Assembly (NCBI GenBank): GCA_945861145.1
Contig: CAMATL010000002.1
Coordinates: forward strand, 1-64,000
DNA length: 64,000 nt
Direction: 5' to 3'
Source of the DNA: a candidate division TM6 bacterium GW2011_GWF2_37_49
Lineage (GTDB): Bacteria; Babelota; Babeliae; Babelales; RVW-14
The position numbers and the translations under genes are program-made. The notes beneath the pieces were generated by a model. The model saw only the letters and a program-made list of their open reading frames with translations, searched no databases and was not told the DNA's origin. This document shows, piece by piece, positions 44,095-52,624 of the stretch. How positions within the stretch are numbered: position 1 is the first letter of the stretch; every line of letters begins with the position of its first letter.

Positions 44095-44399
44095 GCGTTT
44101 TTCCTTTAATGAGATGGTTGTAATTTAGTGGTAGTTTTTTTGATGAAGATATCTTGTAAGATTAAAAATTAAAGTCTAGTTTTGGTAAAAACAAATAAAT
44201 ACCCCGATTCAGGTTTAGTGAATTTTATAAAAAATTTAAAAATTGATCTCATTTTTAATCGAGTGCAGCGTGTAAAAGGCTTGTTAAAAGAAAATAAAAT
44301 AATTTGTGAGTGCCTTTTTAAAGTAACGCAAATTTAATATTAAAGCGCATAGCGTTCTTGCTTATTTCGATAACCTCGCTTGCCAGAATTTCGCTGCAA

Positions 44400-44459
44400 C
44401 TATTTGCTTATTGGTGCTTGATTTACCCCAAGCTCGGCGGCTAATTTTTGCTGCGTCAT
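44400..44459 (-). pseudogene. remnant of a helix-turn-helix (XRE-like) gene
   Basis: ATG at 44459, with AAGGA 6 bases upstream, encodes MTQQKLAAELGVNQAPISK, a good helix-turn-helix, and then hits a stop. The next frame continues ASEVIEISKNAM without a stop for a while, suggesting a decayed small regulator. The rest of the 44095-44656 gap shows no gene. Confidence 0.4.
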
Positions 44460-44656
44460 TTTACTTTCCTTGAATTCATAAATTTGGCATCTTTGTGCCT
44501 GCACTAGGCAATGGTAGCCTTGTGGTATAATTGATCACTTCATTCTTTTTGATTGAACAAAGATTCATTTTACCCCCACCTGCCCGTTTTCATAACTTTC
44601 TATGCACTTCAATGTTGAATGTGCGAAATTTTGTTTTTAGCAAAGAGGTAGTAGTC

Positions 44657-45214
44657 ATGAAACTTTGTTATGTCACTGGTAACAATGGAAAATTTGAAGA
44701 GGTACGAGACTTTTTAGCATATGAGCACAGCCCCGTGCAGATTGAACAAGCGCCGTTGCCGATGTTTGAAATTCAAAGCATGGATCAAAAAGCTGTTGCT
44801 CTTGATAAAGCACGTCAGGCTTACGCTGTACTCAAGCGGCCACTGATTGTCGATGATGCCGCGATTTATTTTAACAAATACAACCAATTTCCCGGTGTGT
44901 TTACGCGGTATGTATACATGGGTATCGGTATGGATGGGATGTTTAAGCTGGTAAATCCAGGCGATCGAGCCTATTTTTTATTGTATCTCGTGTACGTGGA
45001 TGCTCAGGGGCGGGAACAGATATTTGAAGGGCGTTGTGATGGCGTAATCGTGCGCCCTACGGTTTTTAAGGCGCATCCTGATCTACCGTTTGATGATATT
45101 TTTCTGCCTGATGGTAGCGATTTAAGCTACGCCGAGCTTTTTGGCACTCCTGCTTTTGCGCCGTTTGCCTATCGGATCCAAGCCGTAAAAGCTTTTTTGG
45201 CAGCATGTGTATGA
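44657..45214 (+). CDS. HAM1/RdgB-family non-canonical purine NTP pyrophosphatase
   Basis: It hydrolyses ITP, dITP and XTP to monophosphates, keeping them out of nucleic acids. The N-terminal VTGNNGKFEEV matches the (S/T)xNxxK substrate loop; LIVDDAAIYFNKYNQFPGVFTRYV corresponds to the family's VEDSGLxVdaLnGaPGvySary. SYAEL and the final FAYR fit the C-terminal motifs. I start at ATG 44657 (MKLCYV), behind AGAGGT; the frame is open from 44531. Length 185 residues, typical. Confidence 0.88.
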   Translation: MKLCYVTGNNGKFEEVRDFLAYEHSPVQIEQAPLPMFEIQSMDQKAVALDKARQAYAVLKRPLIVDDAAIYFNKYNQFPGVFTRYVYMGIGMDGMFKLVNPGDRAYFLLYLVYVDAQGREQIFEGRCDGVIVRPTVFKAHPDLPFDDIFLPDGSDLSYAELFGTPAFAPFAYRIQAVKAFLAACV

Positions 45215-45229
45215 AATAAACTTCTTCGG

Positions 45230-45420
45230 AAATCGCTCATGTACTTCGAGTCCTTCAAAGCCGCTGGTGCTGACGAGCTGCATAAGTAGCGTCTCGAAGT
45301 ATACGCGCGGTGCTCAGGATGAGCGGGATATTTAATCTCCTCAGTATGAGCGGGAAATGCTTAATCTTTAGAAGCCCGCTTCCCCTCGGCAGGATCGCAG
45401 ATCCGCCTCGAAGGGTTGTT
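45230..45420. repeat. palindromic repeat region (family B)
   Basis: Blocks CGCTCATGTACTTCGAG, CTCGAAGTATACGCGCGGTGCTCAGGATGAGCGGG and CCTCAGTATGAGCGGGA show the CTTCGAG/CTCGAAG and CTCAG..GAGCGG motifs shared with 48.0-48.3 kb. Confidence 0.55.
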
Positions 45421-45474
45421 TGAACTGCGGCAACATTATACTCCTTGTTGGTGTTTTTTAGATACTTAAGTTAC

Positions 45475-45624
45475 TTAGCTCAATTTAAGAGCGGTGTAGA
45501 ATGTTTGACTTGTGGTTTTAATCGGATCCTTGCCAAATTCAACAGCAAGGCCTGCTGTTTTAGCGAGCGCAGTAATATTTTCGACGTGTGTTTCAGCTTC
45601 TAATTTGCTAGCAAAAGTTCAAAA
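45475..45624 (-). pseudogene. 3' fragment of an unidentified gene
   Basis: An open stretch without a start codon encodes about 49 residues (FASKLEAETHVENITALAKT, then AGLAVEFGKD and FYTALKLS) before a stop. It reads like a real protein C-terminus, but no family is recognised and no 5' part is present. Confidence 0.3.
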
Positions 45625-45688
45625 GCTTTTTTGTTTGGGGTACACTATTGAAAATCACAATTTTTTAAGAAAAGAATCATTTTAGATC

Positions 45689-47500
45689 ATGATAACCCAT
45701 CAAAAGAGTAAAAAAGTCCGTTTTTTAAAAATTAAAATAGTTCTCATCGGGCTGTTTTTTATAATAATTATCATTTTTCTGCGGTTGTATCATCTACAAG
45801 TGCAAGAACGCCAGCATTTAAGGGATTTAGGGAATAGAAATTGTATAAAAACAGAGGTAGTGCTCCCGCTGCGGGGTAATTTTTATGATTCAAAGCGGGT
45901 GCTTTTAGCCGCAAATCGGCCTGTTTTCGATTTGTACTGGCAGGGACCTAGCCGGGCCTGGACGGCGACAGATTGTCAACCCGTGCTGGATAAAGTTTTG
46001 GAGATTTTGCAGCTTACCCTTGAGCCTGCAGACATCGGCCAGCTTAAATTTGCTCATAAATATGGTCTTAAGCGATTAATAAAATCAGACCTCTCCTTTG
46101 ATGAGCTTTGTAAAGTGAGCGAACAGTGCTCGCAGCTTGATTTTTTACTCATAAAAAACCGGTTTGATCGCGTATATCCTTATAAGGGGTTTGCGAGTCA
46201 TCTTCTAGGGTATTTAAGTAAGTCGGAAAAAATAGGGCGTTCAGGTTTAGAGCAGGTATTTGAAGATACGCTTAAAGGTGAGACTGGGTGCGTGCATGCA
46301 TTGACAAACAGTGTGGGTAAGCAGCTGGACTCTGAGGTAGTGCGCCAATCACAGCCTGGCGTAGATCTGAAGCTAACGCTTGATTTTGAACTGCAAAGTA
46401 TGGCGGAGTCGATGTTTTCGCCAGGAGATTCAGGGGCGTTTTTGCTTATGGATGCTGAGACCGGAGCTTTTAAGGTATTTCTTTCATATCCTAATTACGA
46501 CCCCAATCTCTTTTTGGGTGTGATTTCTGAAGCGTTATGGAATACGACACTCAGTGAAAATAATCCATTACTCAATCGCGCTACTCGAGCAATGTATCCA
46601 CCAGCATCCATTTTTAAATTTGTAACCTTTGCCGCGGGTATTGATGAGGGGATCATCTCAACCGAATCGCGCTTTTTTTGTCCGGGGTATTCAGAGTTTT
46701 GTGGGCGTAAGTACCATTGCAAAAGACGAACTGGGCATGGCACCATTGATGCTATGGATGGGCTATCGACTTCGTGTAATATTTGTTGTTTTGATATTGC
46801 CAAGAAAATTAAGATTGATACGCTTGCCGACTACGCGTTTCGGTTTGGTCTAGGCAGTAAGACAAACTTCTTGCTTCCAGAAAAAATAGGTCTTATCCCA
46901 ACATCTGCTTGGAAAAAGCAGGTTAAAAAAGAGTCCTGGTGGGCTGGCGAGACCCTCTCTGCAAGCATTGGGCAAAGTTACATGCTCGTAACGCCGATCC
47001 AGGTTGCGCGTATGACGGCAGCAGTAGCGACTGGATTTTTGGTTAAACCTCGAGCTCTTGAGCAAGAGCCTATAGAAAAACACCCTCTACAAATAAGTAC
47101 GCGAGCCCTTACTTTTTTGCGTAACAGTATGAAAAAAGCCGTGATATCTGGGAGTAGCCGACGCCTCGATCATTTGAATGGGTTTGAAATTTATGCAAAA
47201 ACAGGAACAGCACAAACGTGTAGTTTGTCGCTTGAAAAGACTGATCGAAAGCATTTGGAACATGGCTGGTTGGCTAGTTATTTTAAATATAAAAATGGCC
47301 CACCTCAGGTGTTGGTGATTATGTTGGAGCACGTGGAATCATCGACGGTTGCTCTTGATTTAGCTAATAAATTTTTAAAAACGTATCGCCATGTGCAGGA
47401 ATTGAGGAAAGAGGATGGTTCGATACAATTTTCGTTGCACGAAAATCACTCCCAGCCGTCGCCTTCGGCTATGGCGGGCACGCACCATGAACCGATTTGA
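45689..47500 (+). CDS. mrdA: penicillin-binding protein 2, peptidoglycan transpeptidase
   Basis: A class B PBP that cross-links peptidoglycan during elongation. Membrane anchor about residues 13-33; dimerisation domain starting VVLPLRGNFYDSKRVLLAANRPVFDLY; transpeptidase motifs SIFK (Ser307, Lys310), SCN (362-364) and AKTGTAQT. The Cys/His-rich CPGYSEFCGRKYHCKRRTGHG between the first two motifs resembles the zinc-binding region of PBP2 rather than FtsI. The last 20 residues (HSQPSPSAMAGTHHEPI) appear to come from a palindromic DNA repeat. rodA is not adjacent; gmhB follows 12 bp downstream. Confidence 0.88.
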   Translation: MITHQKSKKVRFLKIKIVLIGLFFIIIIIFLRLYHLQVQERQHLRDLGNRNCIKTEVVLPLRGNFYDSKRVLLAANRPVFDLYWQGPSRAWTATDCQPVLDKVLEILQLTLEPADIGQLKFAHKYGLKRLIKSDLSFDELCKVSEQCSQLDFLLIKNRFDRVYPYKGFASHLLGYLSKSEKIGRSGLEQVFEDTLKGETGCVHALTNSVGKQLDSEVVRQSQPGVDLKLTLDFELQSMAESMFSPGDSGAFLLMDAETGAFKVFLSYPNYDPNLFLGVISEALWNTTLSENNPLLNRATRAMYPPASIFKFVTFAAGIDEGIISTESRFFCPGYSEFCGRKYHCKRRTGHGTIDAMDGLSTSCNICCFDIAKKIKIDTLADYAFRFGLGSKTNFLLPEKIGLIPTSAWKKQVKKESWWAGETLSASIGQSYMLVTPIQVARMTAAVATGFLVKPRALEQEPIEKHPLQISTRALTFLRNSMKKAVISGSSRRLDHLNGFEIYAKTGTAQTCSLSLEKTDRKHLEHGWLASYFKYKNGPPQVLVIMLEHVESSTVALDLANKFLKTYRHVQELRKEDGSIQFSLHENHSQPSPSAMAGTHHEPI

Positions 47501-47512
47501 AGAGGAGAATAG

Positions 47513-48004
47513 GTGAAAAAGGCAGCGTTTCTTGATCGTGATGGCACTATCATTCACGATGTTGGCTATCTTTCTAATCTTGCCAATTGTCGTTTTATGC
47601 CTGGTATTATCGAGCTGTTGCAACGCTTACAGAAAGCGGGATATCTGCTCGTAGTAGTAACTAACCAATCAGGAATAGCTCGTGGATATTTCGATGAATC
47701 ATTTGTAGAGGCAACGCATGATTTTTTGGAAACACAGCTTTTGCAGCATGGAGTTACTATTGCTGCTTTTTATTTTTGTCCTCATCACCCTGAAAAATCA
47801 GTTCGAGCAGATCTTTTACAAGCCTGCGATTGCCGTAAGCCGCGTGCTGGTATGTTTATACAGGCGGCTCAGGATCTTGCTATTGATTTGACAGCATCAC
47901 TCATGATTGGTGACTCAGCACGAGATCTTGAAGCTGGTAGAGCGGCCGGATGCCGCACATATCTTATTGATGAGGCGCTTGCTGGGTGGATTTCGGATTT
48001 GTAG
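47513..48004 (+). CDS. gmhB: D-glycero-D-manno-heptose 1,7-bisphosphate 7-phosphatase (HAD family)
   Basis: It removes the 7-phosphate in ADP-heptose synthesis for LPS. GTG start behind GAGGAG. The HAD nucleophile motif FLDRDGTII is at residues 6-14, VVVTNQSGIARGYF is motif 2, and MIGDSARDLEAGRAAG is motif 4. The zinc loop CPHHPEKS...CDCRKP is specific to the GmhB/histidinol-phosphatase branch. At 163 residues it is a little short, but complete. Its presence implies a heptose-containing LPS core. Confidence 0.9.
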   Translation: MKKAAFLDRDGTIIHDVGYLSNLANCRFMPGIIELLQRLQKAGYLLVVVTNQSGIARGYFDESFVEATHDFLETQLLQHGVTIAAFYFCPHHPEKSVRADLLQACDCRKPRAGMFIQAAQDLAIDLTASLMIGDSARDLEAGRAAGCRTYLIDEALAGWISDL

Positions 48005-48028
48005 GGATATTAGACTTCTTCAAAAAGT

Positions 48029-48290
48029 ACGATGATCTCCGCTCGTATCCTTCGAGCACTTCGAGACGGGCCGTTGGCCCTCCTCAGTATGAGCGGATCG
48101 AACGGCAGTTTATCCTGAGCCTCGAGTCTCGAGCTTGACGAGAGAACGAGAGGTCGAAGGAAGCCCCGTTGGGGAGGCTTCTCAGGACGAGCGGATTAGC
48201 AATTAACTCCAGGCTGGTATAATAAACTAACCCGCTCGTTCTGAGGAAGCCTGAAAGGCTGTCTCGAAGGATACGAGGGGAATGTAAATG
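48029..48290. repeat. palindromic repeat region (family B)
   Basis: The outer arms CTCGTATCCTTCGAG and CTCGAAGGATACGAG are complementary. Inside lie GAGCGG/CCGCTC pairs and a block around 48107-48165 that is the inverted counterpart of the interior of the element at 12921-13084. No gene lies between 48005 and 48373. Confidence 0.65.
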
Positions 48291-48373
48291 CCTAGTTTCA
48301 AAAGAGGCTTGCTTTACACGATGCCTTTAGTAACACTGCTCTAGTAGCAATTTAGTTGCAAGGAGATGTTTTT

Positions 48374-49480
48374 ATGAATTCCAATACTGAAGTAGGCGGT
48401 CCGCCGCTGCGTCTTAACGGAAACTTGTTGTTATTCTTCGCCTATGATATTGGGGAAGAAATTGATAACGATATTGTCAAAAGCAAAGGGCTTTTGAATG
48501 TCAATGACGCGTACCTTTCCTCATACTTTAAAAATTATCATGTGCCGCTGTCATTCTCAATGCGAGATGATGGTGAAGAGGTTGTGCTTCCTGCTGCACA
48601 GGGTCAGTCACGCATTTCAAGTAAGCTGTACAATTTTGGTGTGATTTCTTTTTGTTACCGTGTCCCATTTGAGGCAACATTTGAAGATTTGAAAACAAAA
48701 ATTATAGAAGTAGATCGTTATTTTGAAGATAAAAGCGATCATGATGCCAAGCGAGTTTACAATGATTTAATGCCAGCGATTCGCAAGCCCTGCTTTTATA
48801 ATTCAAAAAGCTCTTATCTGGCTGTGCATGTTAACCCCATGAAAGACACGATAACGCCTCATGAACTCAAAGAGCGTTACGGAGAACGGATAGCGTCGCT
48901 GCTGCGGTTTGAAATGCAAAATTTGTCGGAATATCAAAAAAATGACATCTTGGCTTCAACGACTGGGTACTACGGCGAAGACATGGTTATCATAGATACT
49001 GAGGCTTCGTTTGTGTATGACGACGAATACGTAGAAGCGCTCGAATTTTTTGAATATGCGAATATTGAAAAAGTAGAATTACAGTACTTTGACCGCTTGC
49101 TGGATCAAAAATTAAATTATTTTTATTCACAAGATTCGTATGAAGTGCCGTTGACCGCTTATTTTCCACTCATTGGCGAGCGTATGAACTTGCCGGTCTC
49201 GCGCTTGGTTAAGCTGCGAGTTGATATCTCTGTGGTGACAGAGCGGCTTGAAAATAGTATCAAATCAACGGGTGACTCATTTTTCTTGACCATGTATTCG
49301 ATGTTGGTCAAAAAATTGCTCATTAAAGATTCTCGCGAGTCTATCAATCGCAAACTGAACATCATCAAAGATTTGTATACAGTTTATCAGGATCGACTTG
49401 ATACCATTCACGAAGAGCTGCTTACGGTTGTGATCATTATTTTGATTGCGATTGAAGTATTTGCAGTATTTTTGAGATAA
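48374..49480 (+). CDS. RMD1/YagE-like (DUF155-type) membrane-tethered protein
   Basis: ATG 48374 follows AAGGAG. The N-terminal part (LLFFAYDIGEEID, LYNFGVISFCYRV) and the helical section that ends in TERLENSIKSTGDSFFLTMYSML, then a C-terminal hydrophobic helix (LLTVVIIILIAIEVFAVFL), match the layout of the DUF155/RMD1 family, in which a helical domain is followed by a terminal LExxIIxLI anchor. Yeast RMD1 relatives act in meiosis and mitochondrial translation; the bacterial role is unknown. Single gene with a hairpin terminator. Confidence 0.55.
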   Translation: MNSNTEVGGPPLRLNGNLLLFFAYDIGEEIDNDIVKSKGLLNVNDAYLSSYFKNYHVPLSFSMRDDGEEVVLPAAQGQSRISSKLYNFGVISFCYRVPFEATFEDLKTKIIEVDRYFEDKSDHDAKRVYNDLMPAIRKPCFYNSKSSYLAVHVNPMKDTITPHELKERYGERIASLLRFEMQNLSEYQKNDILASTTGYYGEDMVIIDTEASFVYDDEYVEALEFFEYANIEKVELQYFDRLLDQKLNYFYSQDSYEVPLTAYFPLIGERMNLPVSRLVKLRVDISVVTERLENSIKSTGDSFFLTMYSMLVKKLLIKDSRESINRKLNIIKDLYTVYQDRLDTIHEELLTVVIIILIAIEVFAVFLR

Positions 49481-49515
49481 AAAAGAGGCACCTACTTAAA
49501 GTAGGTGCCTCTTTT
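49481..49515. terminator. bidirectional hairpin terminator
   Basis: A 17-bp perfect stem (49481-49497 with 49499-49515), A4/T4 flanked, between convergent genes. Confidence 0.88.
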
Positions 49516-49534
49516 AATGAAGTAATTTTATTTC

Positions 49535-50047
49535 TTAGTTGCTTTCGTCATCTTCGCTGAATTCATCATCAGAAGATGTGGTATTAATTATTTGAGAAAC
49601 TTCTTGATCGGCCTCATCTATTGATTCTTCATCTTTAGAAAGAGATTTAATTTTAGAAAGAGATTCAATGCGATTTCTGAGTAGATAAATTTCTGTTTTT
49701 AGACTCTTGGATGAATCTTCTAAATTGCTTATTTTGATGTGTTGTTGTTGAAGACTGGCTTTGTTTTCTTTAATTAAAATTTTGTTGCTCATGTAAAATA
49801 CCATTGTTGCCCAGCGAGCTTGCAAATCACGATCAATTTGTTGTAGATCTCTTTTCTTTTTAAGAAGCGTTACTTCTAGCGATTGCACATCATCCTTGGG
49901 GCTTTGATGAAATAGTCGCGATTCTGAGATCGTTGCAAAAGATGATTCCTCTAGTGTACCACACGAAGAAGAATCGCTTGCCCGTACTTGTACGGTTGTA
50001 GCCAAAAATAGTAATCCGGCAAAAAGTATTGTTAGTGTTTGATTCAT
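49535..50047 (-). CDS. small exported coiled-coil protein
   Basis: Signal peptide about 1-23 (cleavage after VRA), then coiled coils (about 50-80 and 95-130) and an acidic Ser/Glu/Asp tail (SSDDEFSEDDESN). GGAA lies 5 bases before the ATG. No family recognised. Confidence 0.6.
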   Translation of the reverse strand: MNQTLTILFAGLLFLATTVQVRASDSSSCGTLEESSFATISESRLFHQSPKDDVQSLEVTLLKKKRDLQQIDRDLQARWATMVFYMSNKILIKENKASLQQQHIKISNLEDSSKSLKTEIYLLRNRIESLSKIKSLSKDEESIDEADQEVSQIINTTSSDDEFSEDDESN

Positions 50048-50417
50048 TAAAGTTCCAATTATTTTTTGTTATTAAAAGAAATTTTCAAATTTTTTATAAA
50101 CCCCTTACCCTACCCCAGATAATTTTTGAAGGGAAGAAACCCTATCACATCTTTGGAGAAGAGGCAATAATTATTATCAATTGTGAATATCTAGCAGTTG
50201 GTTTTACTGGTGATACTAAGTTAATTATTTCAATCTGGCGATTTTAATGCAAATAAGAATAAAAAGGTGCTTTTAAGAAGATTAAAGGTAAGGATTGGTT
50301 TTGATGAGAATTTTTGAAAGGTCTTATATATTGTGAAAAGATAAGCATTTAAATTAAGATTGTTTTGTCCCTAGGTTAAACCTTGAAGATAATTTCTATT
50401 ATTGAACGCAACATAAG
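50048..50417. other. intergenic region, no certain gene
   Basis: A 73-codon frame at 50029-50247 runs antisense through the previous start and is not supported. I see no RNA gene; it should hold promoters for the divergent coiled-coil and arfB genes. Confidence 0.4.
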
Positions 50418-50855
50418 ATGATAATGAGCAATGATTTATTCGTTAAAAACGGTATTTCCATCCCCATGCGAGAGCTTGAAGTGACGACCAGTCGATCCGG
50501 CGGTCCCGGGGGGCAGCATGTTAATAAAACAGATACGCGCATTACTGTGCGCTGGAATGTAAAGATGACATCTGCACTCAATGAAGAGCAAAAAGAGCGT
50601 GTCCTGCAAAATTTACAAACACGTTTAACTGGTGATGGTGATTTGATAGTGCACAATAGCGAATCGCGTAGTCAGCAGCAAAATAAGCAGATGGCGCTGA
50701 TTCAATTAGCCCAAGATGTGCGCAAGGCTTTACATGTGCCTAAAAAACGAATGGCAACGCGAGTATCTCGATCGGTTAAGGAGGCGCGTGTAGATGAAAA
50801 AACTCATCGAGGGTCCATTAAAAAAATGCGTAATAAAAAAAATTATGATGAATAA
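50418..50855 (+). CDS. arfB: ArfB-like alternative ribosome-rescue factor
   Basis: A peptidyl-tRNA hydrolase that frees ribosomes stalled without a stop codon. The catalytic GGQ motif (residues 31-33, in SRSGGPGGQHVNKTDT) and a basic C-terminal tail (KKRMATRVSRSVKEAR...KKMRNKKNYDE) match ArfB/YaeJ, which inserts that tail into the empty mRNA channel. The 145-residue length fits ArfB and excludes full-length RF1/RF2. The start is ATG 50418 or 50424. Confidence 0.9.
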   Translation: MIMSNDLFVKNGISIPMRELEVTTSRSGGPGGQHVNKTDTRITVRWNVKMTSALNEEQKERVLQNLQTRLTGDGDLIVHNSESRSQQQNKQMALIQLAQDVRKALHVPKKRMATRVSRSVKEARVDEKTHRGSIKKMRNKKNYDE

Positions 50856-50902
50856 TAATTTTGCGTAGTGTGTCCTATACCTAAAAAAGAGGGAGTTTCG
50901 GG

Positions 50903-51106
50903 ATGGCGTTTAAAGTTAAATCAAAAAAAAGTGGGAAGATGTATCACTTGCATACAAAAGAAGTAGAACTAGCAGCAGGCCGTAAACAACGAATTTATTA
51001 TTTTGCTGGTGAAGCAAATGAATTTGCGATTGATGCATTGCCTGAAGGGTATGAAGTAATTGAAAATGAGCGTACCGGCTTGCCGATGTTGCGCAAAAAA
51101 AAATAA
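50903..51106 (+). CDS. small basic protein of unknown function
   Basis: 67 residues, behind GAGGGAG and followed by a terminator. Lys-rich ends (MAFKVKSKKSGK, LRKKK) surround a YYFAGEANEFAIDALPEGYEVIEN core like a small beta-rich domain. The clean start signals and separate terminator support a real gene; function unknown. It lies 47 bp after arfB and may be co-transcribed. Confidence 0.65.
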   Translation: MAFKVKSKKSGKMYHLHTKEVELAAGRKQRIYYFAGEANEFAIDALPEGYEVIENERTGLPMLRKKK

Positions 51107-51128
51107 TTTCTGCGGGATGTAGATCAAG

Positions 51129-51169
51129 GAGGGCTGGGTGTGTTTGAAGGCACATGCAGCCCTCTTTTT
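51129..51169 (+). terminator. Rho-independent terminator
   Basis: An 8-bp stem GAGGGCTG/CAGCCCTC (51129-51136 with 51157-51164) followed by T5, 22 bases after the small basic gene. Confidence 0.8.
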
Positions 51170-51267
51170 ATTAAGAGGTAGGACATTGTGATGGCTTTAT
51201 TATAAAATTTTGCGATAAAGGCAGAGCGTAAATTGCTGATGTGAATAGGCACAGGAGAATGATTTAC

Positions 51268-52287
51268 ATGAAACTTGAAAAAAATGGTGTTTATCTTGAG
51301 TTTTTGCATGAGATCAAATCTCGTATTAATGATGCACAAACCAGGGCTTTAAAAGCTGTTAATCGTGAGCTTGTGTTACTGTATTGGGAGATGGGTAAGC
51401 GTGTTGTTGAAAAACAACGGCAAGAACAATGGGGTGATGGGGTAATTGAGAGCCTTGCTTGTGATTTACAGCGCGAGTTTCCTGGCATCAAGGGGTTTTC
51501 AGCGAGAAATATATGGCGAATGCGTGATTTGTATCTCTCATACGCTGATCATGCAAAACTGCCAGCACTGCTGACAGAAATAGGCTGGACTCATAATTTA
51601 GTGATTTTAGAAAAATGTAAGGACAATTTAGAACGTGAATTTTATATGCGGATGGCACTAAAGCACGCATGGAGTTACCGCGTTCTTTTAAATAATATTG
51701 AAAACCAATCGTATGAAAAAACACTGCTGGGGCAAACTAACTTTGAGGCAACGCTACCAGTTTCAATAAGTGATAAAGCAAGGTTAGTTGTTAAAGATGA
51801 ATATACCTTTGATTTTTTAGAATTAGGTGATGATTACAGCGAGCGACAACTTGAGAACGCGATGATTCTAAAGATCAATGATTTTCTACGCGAGATGGGT
51901 GGTATTTTTACGTACATGGGAAATCAATATCGCCTTGAGATTGATGACAAAGAATACTTCATTGATATTTTACTTTACCATCGTCATTTGAAGTGTTTAG
52001 TTGCGATAGAGCTCAAAATTACTGAATTCATTCCAGAGCATGTTGGCAAGATGCAATTTTATCTTGCGGCGTTAAATAAATTGGTCAAAACGCCTGACGA
52101 AAACCCATCCATAGGTATTATTTTATGTAAGTCAAAAAGTAAAACGACTGTAGAGTATGCTTTGAATGAGTCAAATAAGCCGATCGGTGTTGCTACGTAC
52201 ACCGTGGTTAAAAAATTGCCAAAAGAGTTACAAGATCAATTGCCGAGTATAGAGCAAATTGAAAGACTCCTTGGTAAGATCGAGTAG
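51268..52287 (+). CDS. DUF1016 / YhcG-type PDDEXK nuclease
   Basis: The N-terminal DUF1016 domain (INDAQTRALKAVNRELVLLYWEMGKRV, GWGD-like QWGDGVIESLA, GFSARNIWRMRDLY, WTHNLVILEKCKD) precedes a PDDEXK nuclease core: EYFIDILLYHRHLKCLVAIELKI holds the catalytic Asp and the ExK, followed by GKMQFYLAALN. The family is often tied to restriction loci, mobile elements or plasmid maintenance; no partner is seen here. I prefer ATG 51268 with AGGAG 10 bases upstream; the frame is open from GTG 51241. It marks the left edge of the accessory region. Confidence 0.88.
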   Translation: MKLEKNGVYLEFLHEIKSRINDAQTRALKAVNRELVLLYWEMGKRVVEKQRQEQWGDGVIESLACDLQREFPGIKGFSARNIWRMRDLYLSYADHAKLPALLTEIGWTHNLVILEKCKDNLEREFYMRMALKHAWSYRVLLNNIENQSYEKTLLGQTNFEATLPVSISDKARLVVKDEYTFDFLELGDDYSERQLENAMILKINDFLREMGGIFTYMGNQYRLEIDDKEYFIDILLYHRHLKCLVAIELKITEFIPEHVGKMQFYLAALNKLVKTPDENPSIGIILCKSKSKTTVEYALNESNKPIGVATYTVVKKLPKELQDQLPSIEQIERLLGKIE

Positions 52288-52289
52288 TA

Positions 52290-52435
52290 TTGATTTGCTC
52301 AAGCGTCTTAACGCCTGCGCGTGAAAAACGCATCACCTCTTTATCGTCAAAGATAGGCAGTAGTGCCGGTGCATCATCAAGAGTGATGGGGCGGATGTAG
52401 AGACGTTCAGTCTGAGTGATTATGCTTTTCATCAA
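52290..52435 (-). pseudogene. truncated GNAT acetyltransferase, copy 1
   Basis: MKSIITQTERLYIRPITLDDAPALLPIF is the N-terminal motif of RimJ-type acetyltransferases. After about 46 residues (AGVKTLEQIN) the homology ends; no acetyl-CoA-binding part exists. It nearly abuts the end of the DUF1016 gene. A near-identical fragment lies at 57.5 kb. No other gene is seen in 52436-52624. Confidence 0.6.
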
Positions 52436-52624
52436 GAGGTAGAACATTAGGCAGACTTCATGAGCTGGTAAAAAACCCTGAAGAGGCTATTCGACCTATC
52501 AGAGTTTTTGAGTAGAGAAATATTAGTAGCAAAAAGACACGGTTGCTTTTTTAAGGCGAGATTATTTTATTGCTACTGTATCGTTCTGTGAATGTATATT
52601 TCGTTTTTTAGAGTTAAGCAATGA

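Noticed and set aside
50029..50247. 72-codon plus-strand frame between divergent genes
   Set aside because: Starts inside the opposite gene's 5' end without a ribosome site; composition is AT-driven. Some C-terminal strands look protein-like, but there is not enough to call it.
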